Source: Actinomadura logoneensis (GTDB lineage: Bacteria; Actinomycetota; Actinomycetes; Streptosporangiales; Streptosporangiaceae). Taken from it: a stretch of DNA of 46,776 bases. The stretch lies in the NCBI RefSeq assembly GCF_003428695.1, contig NZ_QURH01000215.1, forward strand, positions 1 to 46,776, given 5' to 3'. How positions within the stretch are numbered: position 1 is the stretch's first letter; each line of letters opens with the position of its first letter. Positions 17,480 through 24,664 of the stretch are shown here, piece by piece. The position numbers and the translations under genes were made by a program. Under the pieces are notes generated by a model. That model searched no databases. It was not told the DNA's origin and saw only the letters and a list, made by a program, of their open reading frames with translations.

Positions 17480-18771
17480 TGCCCCGCGGTCAGCGTGGTC
17501 AGCTTGCCCTGGAGGTCGGTGAGGGCCTGGTCGACGGGCTTGCCGCCGTTGACGGCGTCGTAGACCGAGCCCTGGATGGCTGCGGTGACGTCGCCGTACT
17601 TCACCACGACCGGGCGCGGCTTGGCCGTGCTGATGGCCTGCTTGAGCACCGGCAGGTACGGGAACTTCTTGGTCAGCTCGGGGTCGTCGTACAGGGACGC
17701 GACGGTCGGGGCCTGCGAGGTGGCCATCAGGTTCGCGCGCTGCGCCTGCTCACCGGTCAGGTACTTGATGAAGTCGAGCGCGGTGGCCTTGTTCTTGGCG
17801 AACGCGGAGATCGCCAGGTTGTGGCCGCCGAGGTTGGCGACGCCCGGGCCGTTCTGGCCGGGCAGCGGCGCGACGGCGAACTTGCCGGCCACCTTGGACG
17901 AGCCGTCGGTCGCGTTCGCCATCGCGTACTGGTACGGCCACTGCCGCTGGAACAGCAGCTTGCCGCCCTGGAAGTAGCGGCGCCCGCCCTCGGTGTCGAG
18001 GGTGACGGCCTCCTTGGGCATCCGGTCCTTGCGGGCGCCCGCGAGGAACTCGATGCCCGCCTTGGCCTGCGGCGTGTTCACGGTCGGCTTGCCGGAGGCG
18101 TCCAGGATCGAGCCGCCTTGGGCCTCGATCGCCTCGACGGCGCTGATCGTCAGGCTCTCGGTCTTGTTGACCTCGGTGAAGTAGCAGTCGACGCCCTTGC
18201 CCTCGGGCAGCGCCTTCACCTTGTCGCAGTCGGCCCACATCTCGGCGTAGGTCTTCGGCGGCGCGCTGATGCCGGCCTTGTCGAGCAGGTCCTTGCGGTA
18301 GTACAGCATCCCGGCGTCGGAGGTGGACGGGACGGCGTAGAGGTTGTCGCGGTACTGCCCGGTCGTGACCGTCGCGGGCAGCATCTTCGACAGGTCGACC
18401 TGGTCCTTGGGCAGCGGCGTCAGCCAGCGGTTCGCGGCGAACTCGGCGGTCCAGACGACGTCCAGGTTGAGGACGCCGTACGCGTCCGACTTGGTCTGCG
18501 CGTTCTGGATCATCTGCTGGCGCTGGTCGTTCGGCTCGTCCGGCAGCTCGACGACGCGGACCTGCTCCTTGGGGTGCGCGGAGTTCCAGCCGTCGATCTG
18601 CTTCTGCAGGTTGCCCGACCGGTCCTTGCCGGTGACGAACGTGACCGGGCCGCGTCCGTCGAGCGCCGCGGACGGGGCCGCGGAGTCCTTCTTGTCGTCG
18701 CCTCCGCCGCAGGCCGTCAGCGCCGCGAGCGCCAGACAGGTCAGCGCTCCGGCCGTGATGGTACGCCGCAT
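17476..18771 (-). CDS. Sugar-binding lipoprotein, LpqY/AglE-like
   Basis: A 431-residue solute-binding lipoprotein: signal MRRTITAGALTCLALAALTAC with lipobox LTAC at Cys21. The stretch LNLDVVWTAEFAANRWLTPL and the later GGHNLAISAFAKNK and LYDDPELTKKFPYLPVL resemble mycobacterial LpqY (trehalose) and AglE/ThuE proteins. First gene of a five-gene operon (binding protein, two permeases, GH13, LacI). GGAGG lies 6 nt before ATG 18771. Trehalose and other alpha-glucosides are both plausible ligands. Confidence 0.88.
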   Translation of the reverse strand: MRRTITAGALTCLALAALTACGGGDDKKDSAAPSAALDGRGPVTFVTGKDRSGNLQKQIDGWNSAHPKEQVRVVELPDEPNDQRQQMIQNAQTKSDAYGVLNLDVVWTAEFAANRWLTPLPKDQVDLSKMLPATVTTGQYRDNLYAVPSTSDAGMLYYRKDLLDKAGISAPPKTYAEMWADCDKVKALPEGKGVDCYFTEVNKTESLTISAVEAIEAQGGSILDASGKPTVNTPQAKAGIEFLAGARKDRMPKEAVTLDTEGGRRYFQGGKLLFQRQWPYQYAMANATDGSSKVAGKFAVAPLPGQNGPGVANLGGHNLAISAFAKNKATALDFIKYLTGEQAQRANLMATSQAPTVASLYDDPELTKKFPYLPVLKQAISTAKPRPVVVKYGDVTAAIQGSVYDAVNGGKPVDQALTDLQGKLTTLTAGQ

Positions 18772-18785
18772 GGGGGTCCTCCTCT

Positions 18786-18822
18786 GTGAAACGGGTTTGA
18801 CGTGTCGTGCAGCCCGTTTCAC
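18786..18822. promoter_or_regulatory. Spaced inverted repeat before the alpha-glucoside operon
   Basis: GTGAAACGGG (18786-18795) and CCCGTTTCAC (18813-18822) form a perfect 10-bp inverted repeat with a 17-nt spacer, 15-51 bp before the binding-protein start. It may be a second operator or a leader stem-loop. Confidence 0.55.
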
Positions 18823-18882
18823 CTGTTCCTCGTGGGGGTGGTGCGGGCGACGGTAGCAATCGGCCGCAAGGAACGTAAAGTC

Positions 18883-18903
18883 CTTGCAGAAAGTTTCTGC
18901 AAG
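18883..18903. promoter_or_regulatory. Perfect 21-bp palindrome, likely LacI/MalR-type operator
   Basis: CTTGCAGAAA-G-TTTCTGCAAG is a perfect palindrome with a single central base. TTGCAG/CTGCAA half-sites resemble MalR/AglR operators of actinomycetes. A second inverted repeat GCAAGGA/TCCTTGC (18866-18872 with 18881-18887) overlaps it. It lies 112-132 bp before the binding-protein gene and 49-69 bp before the divergent nucleotidyltransferase gene, so both could be affected. Confidence 0.8.
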
Positions 18904-18951
18904 CGGACAAACGGGTCGACGGCACGCGGCCGGATGCGGGACCCTCCTGGA

Positions 18952-19689
18952 ATGACCGGGGAGCAGGGGAGCGCTGCGGGCACGAGCGCCGAGGCGCCGG
19001 CCGGTGCGTCGTCCGCGCCGGGGCACCGGCTCGTGACCGACCACACCGTCCTGTCGGTGGTCGTCGGCTCGCGCGCCTACGGCCTGGACACCGCCGCCAG
19101 CGACACCGACCGGCGCGGTGTGTTCGTCGCGCCCACCGAGCTGTACTGGCACTTCGACAAGCCGCCGACGCACGTCACCGGCCCTGGGGAGGAGCAGTTC
19201 TCCTGGGAGTTCGAGCGGTTCTGCGAGCTGGCGCTGGCCGCGAACCCGACCGTCCTGGAATGCCTGTGGTCGCCGCTCGTCGAGCACGTCACCCCGATCG
19301 GCGCGGAGCTCCTGGACGTCCGGACGGCGTTCGTGTCCAAGCGCGCCCACCGGTCGTTCCTCGGCTACGCCGAGAGCCAGTTCCGCAAGATGGAGAACCA
19401 CCAGGCGCGCAACCCCAAGCACGTCATGCACATGCTGCGGCTCCTGATCAGCGGCCTCCACCTGCTCGAACACGGGGAGCCGCTGGTCCGGATGGACGAC
19501 CACCGCGACCGGCTGCTGGCCGTCCGCGCGGGGGAGGTGCCGCTGGACGAGGTCGGGGCCTGGCGCGCGTCCCTGACCGCCCGCATGGCGGACGCCCTGG
19601 CCCGCACGTCCCTCCCCGACGAACCGGACCGTCCCCGCGTGGACGCCCTCCTCCACTCCGTCCGCCGCCGAACCCTGCCCGGGGCCTGA
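18952..19689 (+). CDS. RlaP/YcgL-type predicted nucleotidyltransferase
   Basis: A 245-residue protein with the pol-beta nucleotidyltransferase motif VVGSRAYGLDTAASDTDRRGVFV (Gly-Ser plus Asp-x-Asp), then WEFERFCELALAANPTVLECLW and KHVMHMLRLL, as in the RlaP/YcgL group. The N-terminal 20-25 residues are Ala/Gly-rich and possibly not translated; ATG 18934 and GTG 19033 are alternative starts and none has a good ribosome site. It is divergent from the sugar operon. Substrate is unknown; relatives are thought to act on RNA or nucleotides. Confidence 0.75.
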   Translation: MTGEQGSAAGTSAEAPAGASSAPGHRLVTDHTVLSVVVGSRAYGLDTAASDTDRRGVFVAPTELYWHFDKPPTHVTGPGEEQFSWEFERFCELALAANPTVLECLWSPLVEHVTPIGAELLDVRTAFVSKRAHRSFLGYAESQFRKMENHQARNPKHVMHMLRLLISGLHLLEHGEPLVRMDDHRDRLLAVRAGEVPLDEVGAWRASLTARMADALARTSLPDEPDRPRVDALLHSVRRRTLPGA

Positions 19690-19815
19690 CGTCCGGCGTC
19701 CGGTGTCCGGCTTGCGGCTTCCGGCGGCACGCCGGTCTCGCGGACGGCGCCGGGATCGTCGGTGGGTTCCCGTAGCGTGGGGCGCGTCCGTCACGCACGT
19801 CCCGGAAGGCTCCGC

Positions 19816-20091
19816 ATGGCCCTGCCCGACCGTCCGCTCCTGCCCGGCCAGACCCGCGCGATCCCGCGCACGGTCGGCGCGGTCGCCGCCGCGCTCGCCC
19901 CGGACAAGCGCGAACGGTTCCTGGCCGAGGCCGGTGAGGCCGAGGGGAGCGCGCTCGACGCCGTCCTCGACCACTGGTGGATGGACGCCATGCTCGACCG
20001 CGTCCCGGGCCGCGAGCGGCGCGTCACCGACGCCCTCGCCGGGCGCGGCCTGGTCTCGCTGGAGGAGCTCGCCGCCCGCAGGTCGCGGTGA
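19816..20091 (+). CDS. Small protein, possible antitoxin of a TA-like pair
   Basis: A 91-residue soluble protein starting at ATG 19816 behind GGAAGG. It is helical, with no recognised DNA-binding motif. Its stop overlaps the next GTG start (GTGA), so the two are translationally coupled. The partner looks RelE-like, which makes an antitoxin role plausible. The family was not recognised with certainty. Confidence 0.6.
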   Translation: MALPDRPLLPGQTRAIPRTVGAVAAALAPDKRERFLAEAGEAEGSALDAVLDHWWMDAMLDRVPGRERRVTDALAGRGLVSLEELAARRSR

Positions 20092-20375
20092 CCGGACCCG
20101 AACGCGGCTGGACCGTCTTCTGCCAGGAGGAGGCCGCCGCCGACCTGCACGCCATGCCGCGCCCCCTCTTCGAGGACGTCCTGGACTACTTCGTCCGCTT
20201 CGCCGCCGAGGCGGGCGACGCCGTGGACGTCGGCGCGCCCCCGCCCGGCTCCCCCCTGGACGCCACCGGCCTCCGCTACGAACTCTGCGTCCCGGGCCGC
20301 CGGGTCCTGGTCGAGTACCTGGTCGTCCACGACATCCGCGAGTTCCGCGTCACCGCCGTCCTCTGGCTCGGCTGA
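20088..20375 (+). CDS. RelE/ParE-like small protein, possible toxin
   Basis: A 95-residue protein overlapping the preceding gene by 4 bp. The layout WTVFCQEEAAADLHAMPRP, helix, GLRYELCVPGRRVLVEYLVV and HDIREFRVTAVLW follows the RelE/ParE order (helix-helix, then a beta-sheet with an Arg-rich turn and a terminal strand ending in Trp). Size and overlap fit a type II toxin, although the usual order antitoxin-toxin is the only other support. No activity can be deduced. Confidence 0.55.
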   Translation: MTGPERGWTVFCQEEAAADLHAMPRPLFEDVLDYFVRFAAEAGDAVDVGAPPPGSPLDATGLRYELCVPGRRVLVEYLVVHDIREFRVTAVLWLG

Positions 20376-20587
20376 CCCCGCCCCGTCGCGCGTGACGTCC
20401 GGTCACGCCGTGCCCGGTGTCCATCTGGAGTCGAAGATTGCTGCCAGGTGTGGTCGCCACGCGCGCTCCCCCCGAACCGCGAGCACATGATCCGGGGCAG
20501 CATGAGGACCGTGACCGGTTAACGTCCGGTCCGGAACGCGCCGAACGACCCGGCGCCGGGTTGACGGGACATCACTCCAGGGCAACC

Positions 20588-21889
20588 GTGAGTTCTATGG
20601 GCCGCGGCTCAGCAGGCGATACGATCCGCGCCGGGCGGCGTCGCCACGGCTGGACACAGTCTGACCTGGCGAAACGCCTGAATGTTTCCCGCTCAACAGT
20701 GTCGCGGCTGGAGGCGGGGAAGCAGCAGGCGCGCGACGTGCGGACACTACACCGCGCAGCCGAGGTACTGGGCTTGGCTCCAGAATCTCTCGGCGTTGTG
20801 GGCGAGGCCGTGACGGGCGCGCCGAGTGTGATGGAAGATGATCCCGTGCGCCGTCGCCAACTGCTCACCTCTCTGGCAGTGACCGCTGCCGCCTCGGCCG
20901 TACCCGGCGGGCTGGCAGCAGGCACGGCCCGTGCCGTCACGCCCGGTCCCGATGGGGCCCTTCTCGACGCCTTACGTGGCCTACTGCTCGGTACCTCGCT
21001 CCCTCCCGGGGCAGCCCCGTGCACCACCGCTCAAGCCCGCACGTTGCTGGGGAAGGCCACCACGGCATTCCACAGTTGCCGCTATGTCGACCTCAGCAGG
21101 GACCTGCCCAAGCTCGTCGTGGGGATGCAGCAGCTCGCCGCGGCCGACGACGACCCGCACGCCTACGGGCTTCTCGCCCACGCCTACACCCTGACGTCCC
21201 GTCTGCTCATCAAGCTCGACGCAGTCGACCTTGGGCTGCTGGCCGCCGACCGGGCGCACACATTCGCAACCGGAGGCAGCGACCCGGTCCTGCTGGGAGA
21301 GACCGCCCGCAACAAGTCGATCCTGATCCGCAAAGCCGGATGGCCCGACGACGCCGCAGCGATCGCCCTGCACGCCGCAGACCAACTCACCGGCACCGAC
21401 CCCCGGTCCCGCTCCCAACGTGGACTGCTGCTGATGAGCGCGGGATACACGGCCGCGAGATCCCGTGACGCCGCGACACTGGTCGACCTCACCGAGCAGG
21501 CCCGCCGCATCGCCGACGGCCTCGGCGACCGGCTGATGCTGCCCACCCACGGCGGCGGATTCGGCCGCTCCATCGTGGACCTGCACCTGATATCCGGGCA
21601 CACCGCAGTCGGCAATCCCACCGCCGCGCTCGCCGTCGCCGACCGTGTGAAGGTGAAGAACCTCCCCACGATCGAACGACGCGCCCGATACCTCACCGAC
21701 ACCGCAGCCGCGCACGCCATGCTCGACCAGCGCACCGAGTGCATCGACACCCTCCTCCAGGCCGAGCGGATCGCACCGCAGGAAGTGCGGACCCGACCCG
21801 CCGTCCGCCGCATGGTCGGGAACCTGATGGTCACTGGGCGGATCTCGCCTGACCTGCGTGCCCTGTCCGCCCGGCTACGCCTGCCGTAG
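20588..21889 (+). CDS. XRE-family regulator with TPR-like C-terminal region
   Basis: A 433-residue protein from GTG 20588 (AGGG 5 nt upstream); ATG 20597 is the alternative. Residues about 10-65 form an XRE helix-turn-helix (AGRRRHGWTQSDLAKRLNVSRSTVSRLEAGKQ). A segment DPVRRRQLLTSLAVTAAASAVPGGLAAG follows, which resembles a Tat signal but is internal; this is frequent in actinomycete regulators of this type. The rest is an alpha-helical repeat region (LLAHAYTLTSRLLIKL, LLAADRAHTFA, ALHAADQLTG) like a tetratricopeptide ligand domain. The palindrome at 21923-21945 just downstream is a candidate target controlling the PhyH gene. Confidence 0.8.
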   Translation: MSSMGRGSAGDTIRAGRRRHGWTQSDLAKRLNVSRSTVSRLEAGKQQARDVRTLHRAAEVLGLAPESLGVVGEAVTGAPSVMEDDPVRRRQLLTSLAVTAAASAVPGGLAAGTARAVTPGPDGALLDALRGLLLGTSLPPGAAPCTTAQARTLLGKATTAFHSCRYVDLSRDLPKLVVGMQQLAAADDDPHAYGLLAHAYTLTSRLLIKLDAVDLGLLAADRAHTFATGGSDPVLLGETARNKSILIRKAGWPDDAAAIALHAADQLTGTDPRSRSQRGLLLMSAGYTAARSRDAATLVDLTEQARRIADGLGDRLMLPTHGGGFGRSIVDLHLISGHTAVGNPTAALAVADRVKVKNLPTIERRARYLTDTAAAHAMLDQRTECIDTLLQAERIAPQEVRTRPAVRRMVGNLMVTGRISPDLRALSARLRLP

Positions 21890-21922
21890 GAGCCTGTCAA
21901 CCCCGCGTGCAGAAAACGCACA

Positions 21923-21945
21923 CCGTGTGCACGACATGCACACGG
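21923..21945. promoter_or_regulatory. 23-bp operator-like palindrome before the PhyH gene
   Basis: CCGTGTGCA (21923-21931) and TGCACACGG (21937-21945) form a perfect 9-bp inverted repeat with a 5-bp spacer, 38-60 bp before the dioxygenase start. It is a likely site for the neighbouring XRE protein. Confidence 0.7.
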
Positions 21946-21982
21946 CACCGCGGGCGGAGCCGGAGCGGCGCACTGTGAGGGC

Positions 21983-22651
21983 ATGAACACCTCGTTGGGC
22001 GCCAACACCGGATTCGCGACCGGACTGGTCTGGGCCACCCCCGAGCAGGCCGCCCAGGCGGCCCGCGCCGCCGGACACGGCCCCGACATCGCGCCGGCCC
22101 CTCACACACGGCACGAGTGGGCACGCCACGCCCTGACCGCCCCGCCCATCCTCACCGTGGTCCAGAACCGCATCGGGCCGGCGGTGGCAGTGATCGAATC
22201 GACGCTCCTGCTACGGAAGAAACCCCGCGCGTTCGTGGTGCCGCCGCATCAGGACGGCATCGACGCGAGGTGGGAACTCGCTCCTGACCGTGCGGTCTCG
22301 GTGTGGTTCGCGCTCACCGACGCCACGATCGCCTCCGGCTGCGTGCGGGTCGTCCCCAGCTCCCACGGCAGCGGGTACCAGCCTCATATCCGAGCGCCGC
22401 ACGACCCCGGCCGCGGCGCGCCCCTCACCCTCGCCACCGCGCCCGCAGAGAACCGGTACGTGCCCGTCCCGGTGCGCGCAGGGCACGCGCTCCTGATGGA
22501 CGTCCGCCTGATCCACCGTTCCGACATCAACACCACCGGGCAGCCCCGGATCGGTTTCAACGCCGTGTACGTCGCCCCCGGAGCGGTCCGTCTCCACCAC
22601 GGCCAGCCCCCCGCAACCACCCTCCTCACGGGCGACCGGTCCACCACCTGA
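21983..22651 (+). CDS. Phytanoyl-CoA dioxygenase (PhyH) family Fe(II)/2-oxoglutarate enzyme
   Basis: A 222-residue protein with the PhyH metal triad: VVPPHQDGIDARWEL (His-x-Asp) and DVRLIHRSDINTTGQPRIGFNAVY (distal His, 2-oxoglutarate-binding Arg). SGCVRVVPSSHGSGYQP is the usual core strand-turn. It probably hydroxylates a small molecule; such enzymes often sit in secondary-metabolite or sensing operons. It is followed after 37 bp by an unknown gene in the same direction. Confidence 0.82.
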   Translation: MNTSLGANTGFATGLVWATPEQAAQAARAAGHGPDIAPAPHTRHEWARHALTAPPILTVVQNRIGPAVAVIESTLLLRKKPRAFVVPPHQDGIDARWELAPDRAVSVWFALTDATIASGCVRVVPSSHGSGYQPHIRAPHDPGRGAPLTLATAPAENRYVPVPVRAGHALLMDVRLIHRSDINTTGQPRIGFNAVYVAPGAVRLHHGQPPATTLLTGDRSTT

Positions 22652-22688
22652 CGTGTCCAACCCCCCGGTCTGAAAGGAGACCACGGAC

Positions 22689-23123
22689 ATGACCAAGACC
22701 CTCTACGAGATCCCCGCGACCCAGCAGGTGACCCGCGTCCGGGTTCTGGTCGGCGAGGACGGCGACGCGGCCCGCCGCGGCGACAAGAAGCCCGTCGCCC
22801 GCTCCGACTGCCGGTACTACTGCCCGGACGCCGCGACCGTCGAGCGGTGCATCGAGTCCATCCGCGACTCCGACGAGCGGCTTCGCGCCCGCCCCGAGGA
22901 CATGATGCTGTGGGACTGGGAATGCACCTACTACGAGGCCGACCCCGACAGCGAAACGGGCGGCGGGACCATCCTCCTCGGCGTCGCCTGGTACGACATG
23001 GAGTTCTACGAGGACCGGCGCGACGCGTGGTTCGGCGCGATGCACAAGCGCGTCTACGCGCAGATCGGCATCCCGCTGGAGAACGTCGAGGTGACCCACT
23101 GGCGGCTGGACGCCGCCGCCTGA
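22689..23123 (+). CDS. Conserved-looking protein of unknown function
   Basis: A 144-residue soluble, acidic protein starting at ATG 22689 with AAAGGAG upstream. It is rich in aromatics and acidic residues: SDCRYYCPDAATVERCIESI, MMLWDWECTYYEADPDSE, GVAWYDMEFYEDRRDAW. No family recognised. Several Cys (CRYYC, RC, WEC) might bind metal but no clear zinc motif forms. Likely cotranscribed with the PhyH gene; a hairpin follows. Confidence 0.7.
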   Translation: MTKTLYEIPATQQVTRVRVLVGEDGDAARRGDKKPVARSDCRYYCPDAATVERCIESIRDSDERLRARPEDMMLWDWECTYYEADPDSETGGGTILLGVAWYDMEFYEDRRDAWFGAMHKRVYAQIGIPLENVEVTHWRLDAAA

Positions 23124-23147
23124 CCCGACGTCCTCTTCGGGCTGAAC

Positions 23148-23192
23148 AGGCCCTCCCCGGCCGAGTGATCCGTCACCTGCCCGGGAGGGCCT
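23148..23192. terminator. Convergent-gene terminator
   Basis: AGGCCCTCCC (23148-23157) pairs with GGGAGGGCCT (23183-23192), with a 25-nt loop. It lies between two converging genes and can serve both. Confidence 0.65.
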
Positions 23193-23200
23193 TCCCGCGC

Positions 23201-24439
23201 TCAGTCCCTGCTCAGAACAACCACCGGGACGGGTTCCCGCTCCGTCAGCGACCGCGTCACCACCCACACCAGCGACGCCACCAGCACCATCCCCGCTCCG
23301 GCACCGATGAACGCCTCGTCCGGGTTGCCGTCGGCGAGGAACGGCAGCAGCAGCGTCCCGGCCGTGCCGGCAGTCCGAAGCCACGTCTGATCGAGCGTCA
23401 GCAACGCCAACCGCTCATCCCGGGCGAACCGCGACAGGTGGGTTCGCAGGCCGACAGCCGCGAACGGCGACGCCGCGCCCACCGCCACCGACAAGGCGAG
23501 GAACTGCGGCATCGACCATGACGCGCCGAGCGCCACCAGCAACGCCCCCTGAGCCGCCCACGCCAGGCAGTACCCGCCGGGAATCCGGCCCGCCGTACGA
23601 AGGTTGCCCACCAGCAGGTTCGCGGCCACGGCACCGAGACCGGTCGCGGTCGCCGTCCACGCGTACACCGGCCCGGACGCCGACGCCCCCAGCCGCACCG
23701 TCAGCAGTGCCGGTATCGCAAGCGTCACCCCGTACAGCAGCTGTCCGGCGGCGTGTAGCGCCATCATCCAACCGGTCACCGGCAAGGCACGCAGCAGCCG
23801 GCGCGCCGGGGCCGGACGCACCGACGCCGACGCGACCTCCCGGGACGCAGCGGTCGCCGGTGCGCGGCGCGTCAGCACACCCAGCGCCGCCGCCGACGCT
23901 GCGAACGTCGCCGCGTCCAGGACGTACAGCTGAACCTCGGGGATCACCATCAGCAGCAGCGCAGCCGATCCGGGGCCCGCGATCCGCCCGATCCGGTTCA
24001 TCAGGTCCATCAACCCGGATACCTGCCGGACCTGGTCGGCAGGCACGAGGTCGACCGCGAGCGACCCCAGTTGCGGGTCGAAGACCGCTCCCAGCAGGCC
24101 GAGTAGCGCCGCGACAGCCAGCAGAACACCCGTGTTGGGGCCCCCTACCGTCCACAGCACGGGCAGGATCGCCACGATGAGCATGCGGGCGGCGTCGACG
24201 GCCGCCAGACGGCCGAAGCCCGAAGCCTGCGCCACGACCCGCCGTCCGGCGATGCCGACCAGCAGACAGGGCAGGGACTCGACCACCGCGACCACGCCCA
24301 TCAGCGCAGTCGACCCGGTCGTCTTCCACGCCAACCACATCACCGCGAGCGCGTATGCCCGGTCGCCGAGCACGCTGAGTGTTTGCGCCGACCACAGCAG
24401 CGCGACGTTCGGATCTCGCAGCAGCCTCACGTACCCCAC
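23201..24439 (-). CDS. MFS transporter
   Basis: A 412-residue membrane protein with about 12 hydrophobic segments, starting YVRLLRDPNVALLWSAQTLSVLGDRAY, the form seen in actinobacterial MFS efflux-type carriers. The GRRVVAQASGFGRLAAVDAARM loop is the usual cytoplasmic motif. GTG 24439 and GTG 24430 are both possible; 24430 would overlap the stop of the upstream remnant in the GTGA manner. Substrate unknown. Confidence 0.82.
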   Translation of the reverse strand: MGYVRLLRDPNVALLWSAQTLSVLGDRAYALAVMWLAWKTTGSTALMGVVAVVESLPCLLVGIAGRRVVAQASGFGRLAAVDAARMLIVAILPVLWTVGGPNTGVLLAVAALLGLLGAVFDPQLGSLAVDLVPADQVRQVSGLMDLMNRIGRIAGPGSAALLLMVIPEVQLYVLDAATFAASAAALGVLTRRAPATAASREVASASVRPAPARRLLRALPVTGWMMALHAAGQLLYGVTLAIPALLTVRLGASASGPVYAWTATATGLGAVAANLLVGNLRTAGRIPGGYCLAWAAQGALLVALGASWSMPQFLALSVAVGAASPFAAVGLRTHLSRFARDERLALLTLDQTWLRTAGTAGTLLLPFLADGNPDEAFIGAGAGMVLVASLVWVVTRSLTEREPVPVVVLSRD

Positions 24440-24664
24440 GCGTGGCAGCCTGCCGCAAGATCACCGGCAGACCGGTGGTTCGCGCTGATCGGCATCGCCT
24501 TGGGCGTGGCGAGCGAGTGCGCCTTCTGTTCGGCGGCGGCAACGTGCCGGAGGGCGGCGTCGTCGGGCAGCGGCGGCTGGAGCGTCGCGGGGCCTTCCCC
24601 GGCCCACTGGCCGGGGTCGACGCCGCTGACCGCATCGAGCGCCTTCGCCCCGACGCGGGAGATC
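24427..24664 (-). pseudogene. C-terminal remnant of an unidentified gene at the island edge
   Basis: An open stretch of about 78 codons with strong G/C at third positions, ending in TGA at 24427-24429, inside the start of the MFS gene. It reads SRVGAKALDAVSGVDPGQWA at its upstream end and continues past ALRHVAAAEQKAHSLATPKA. No start codon with a ribosome site is visible, and the stretch begins right where the nuclease gene stops (24665). It looks like the tail of a gene that formed an operon with the MFS gene and lost its front part. Family not recognised; it could also be chance, although codon use argues against that. Confidence 0.5.

Noticed and set aside
20608-20940. Internal Tat-like stretch in the XRE regulator as a real export signal
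   Set aside because: It lies after the DNA-binding domain, about 90 residues in, and such stretches are common in cytoplasmic actinomycete regulators.
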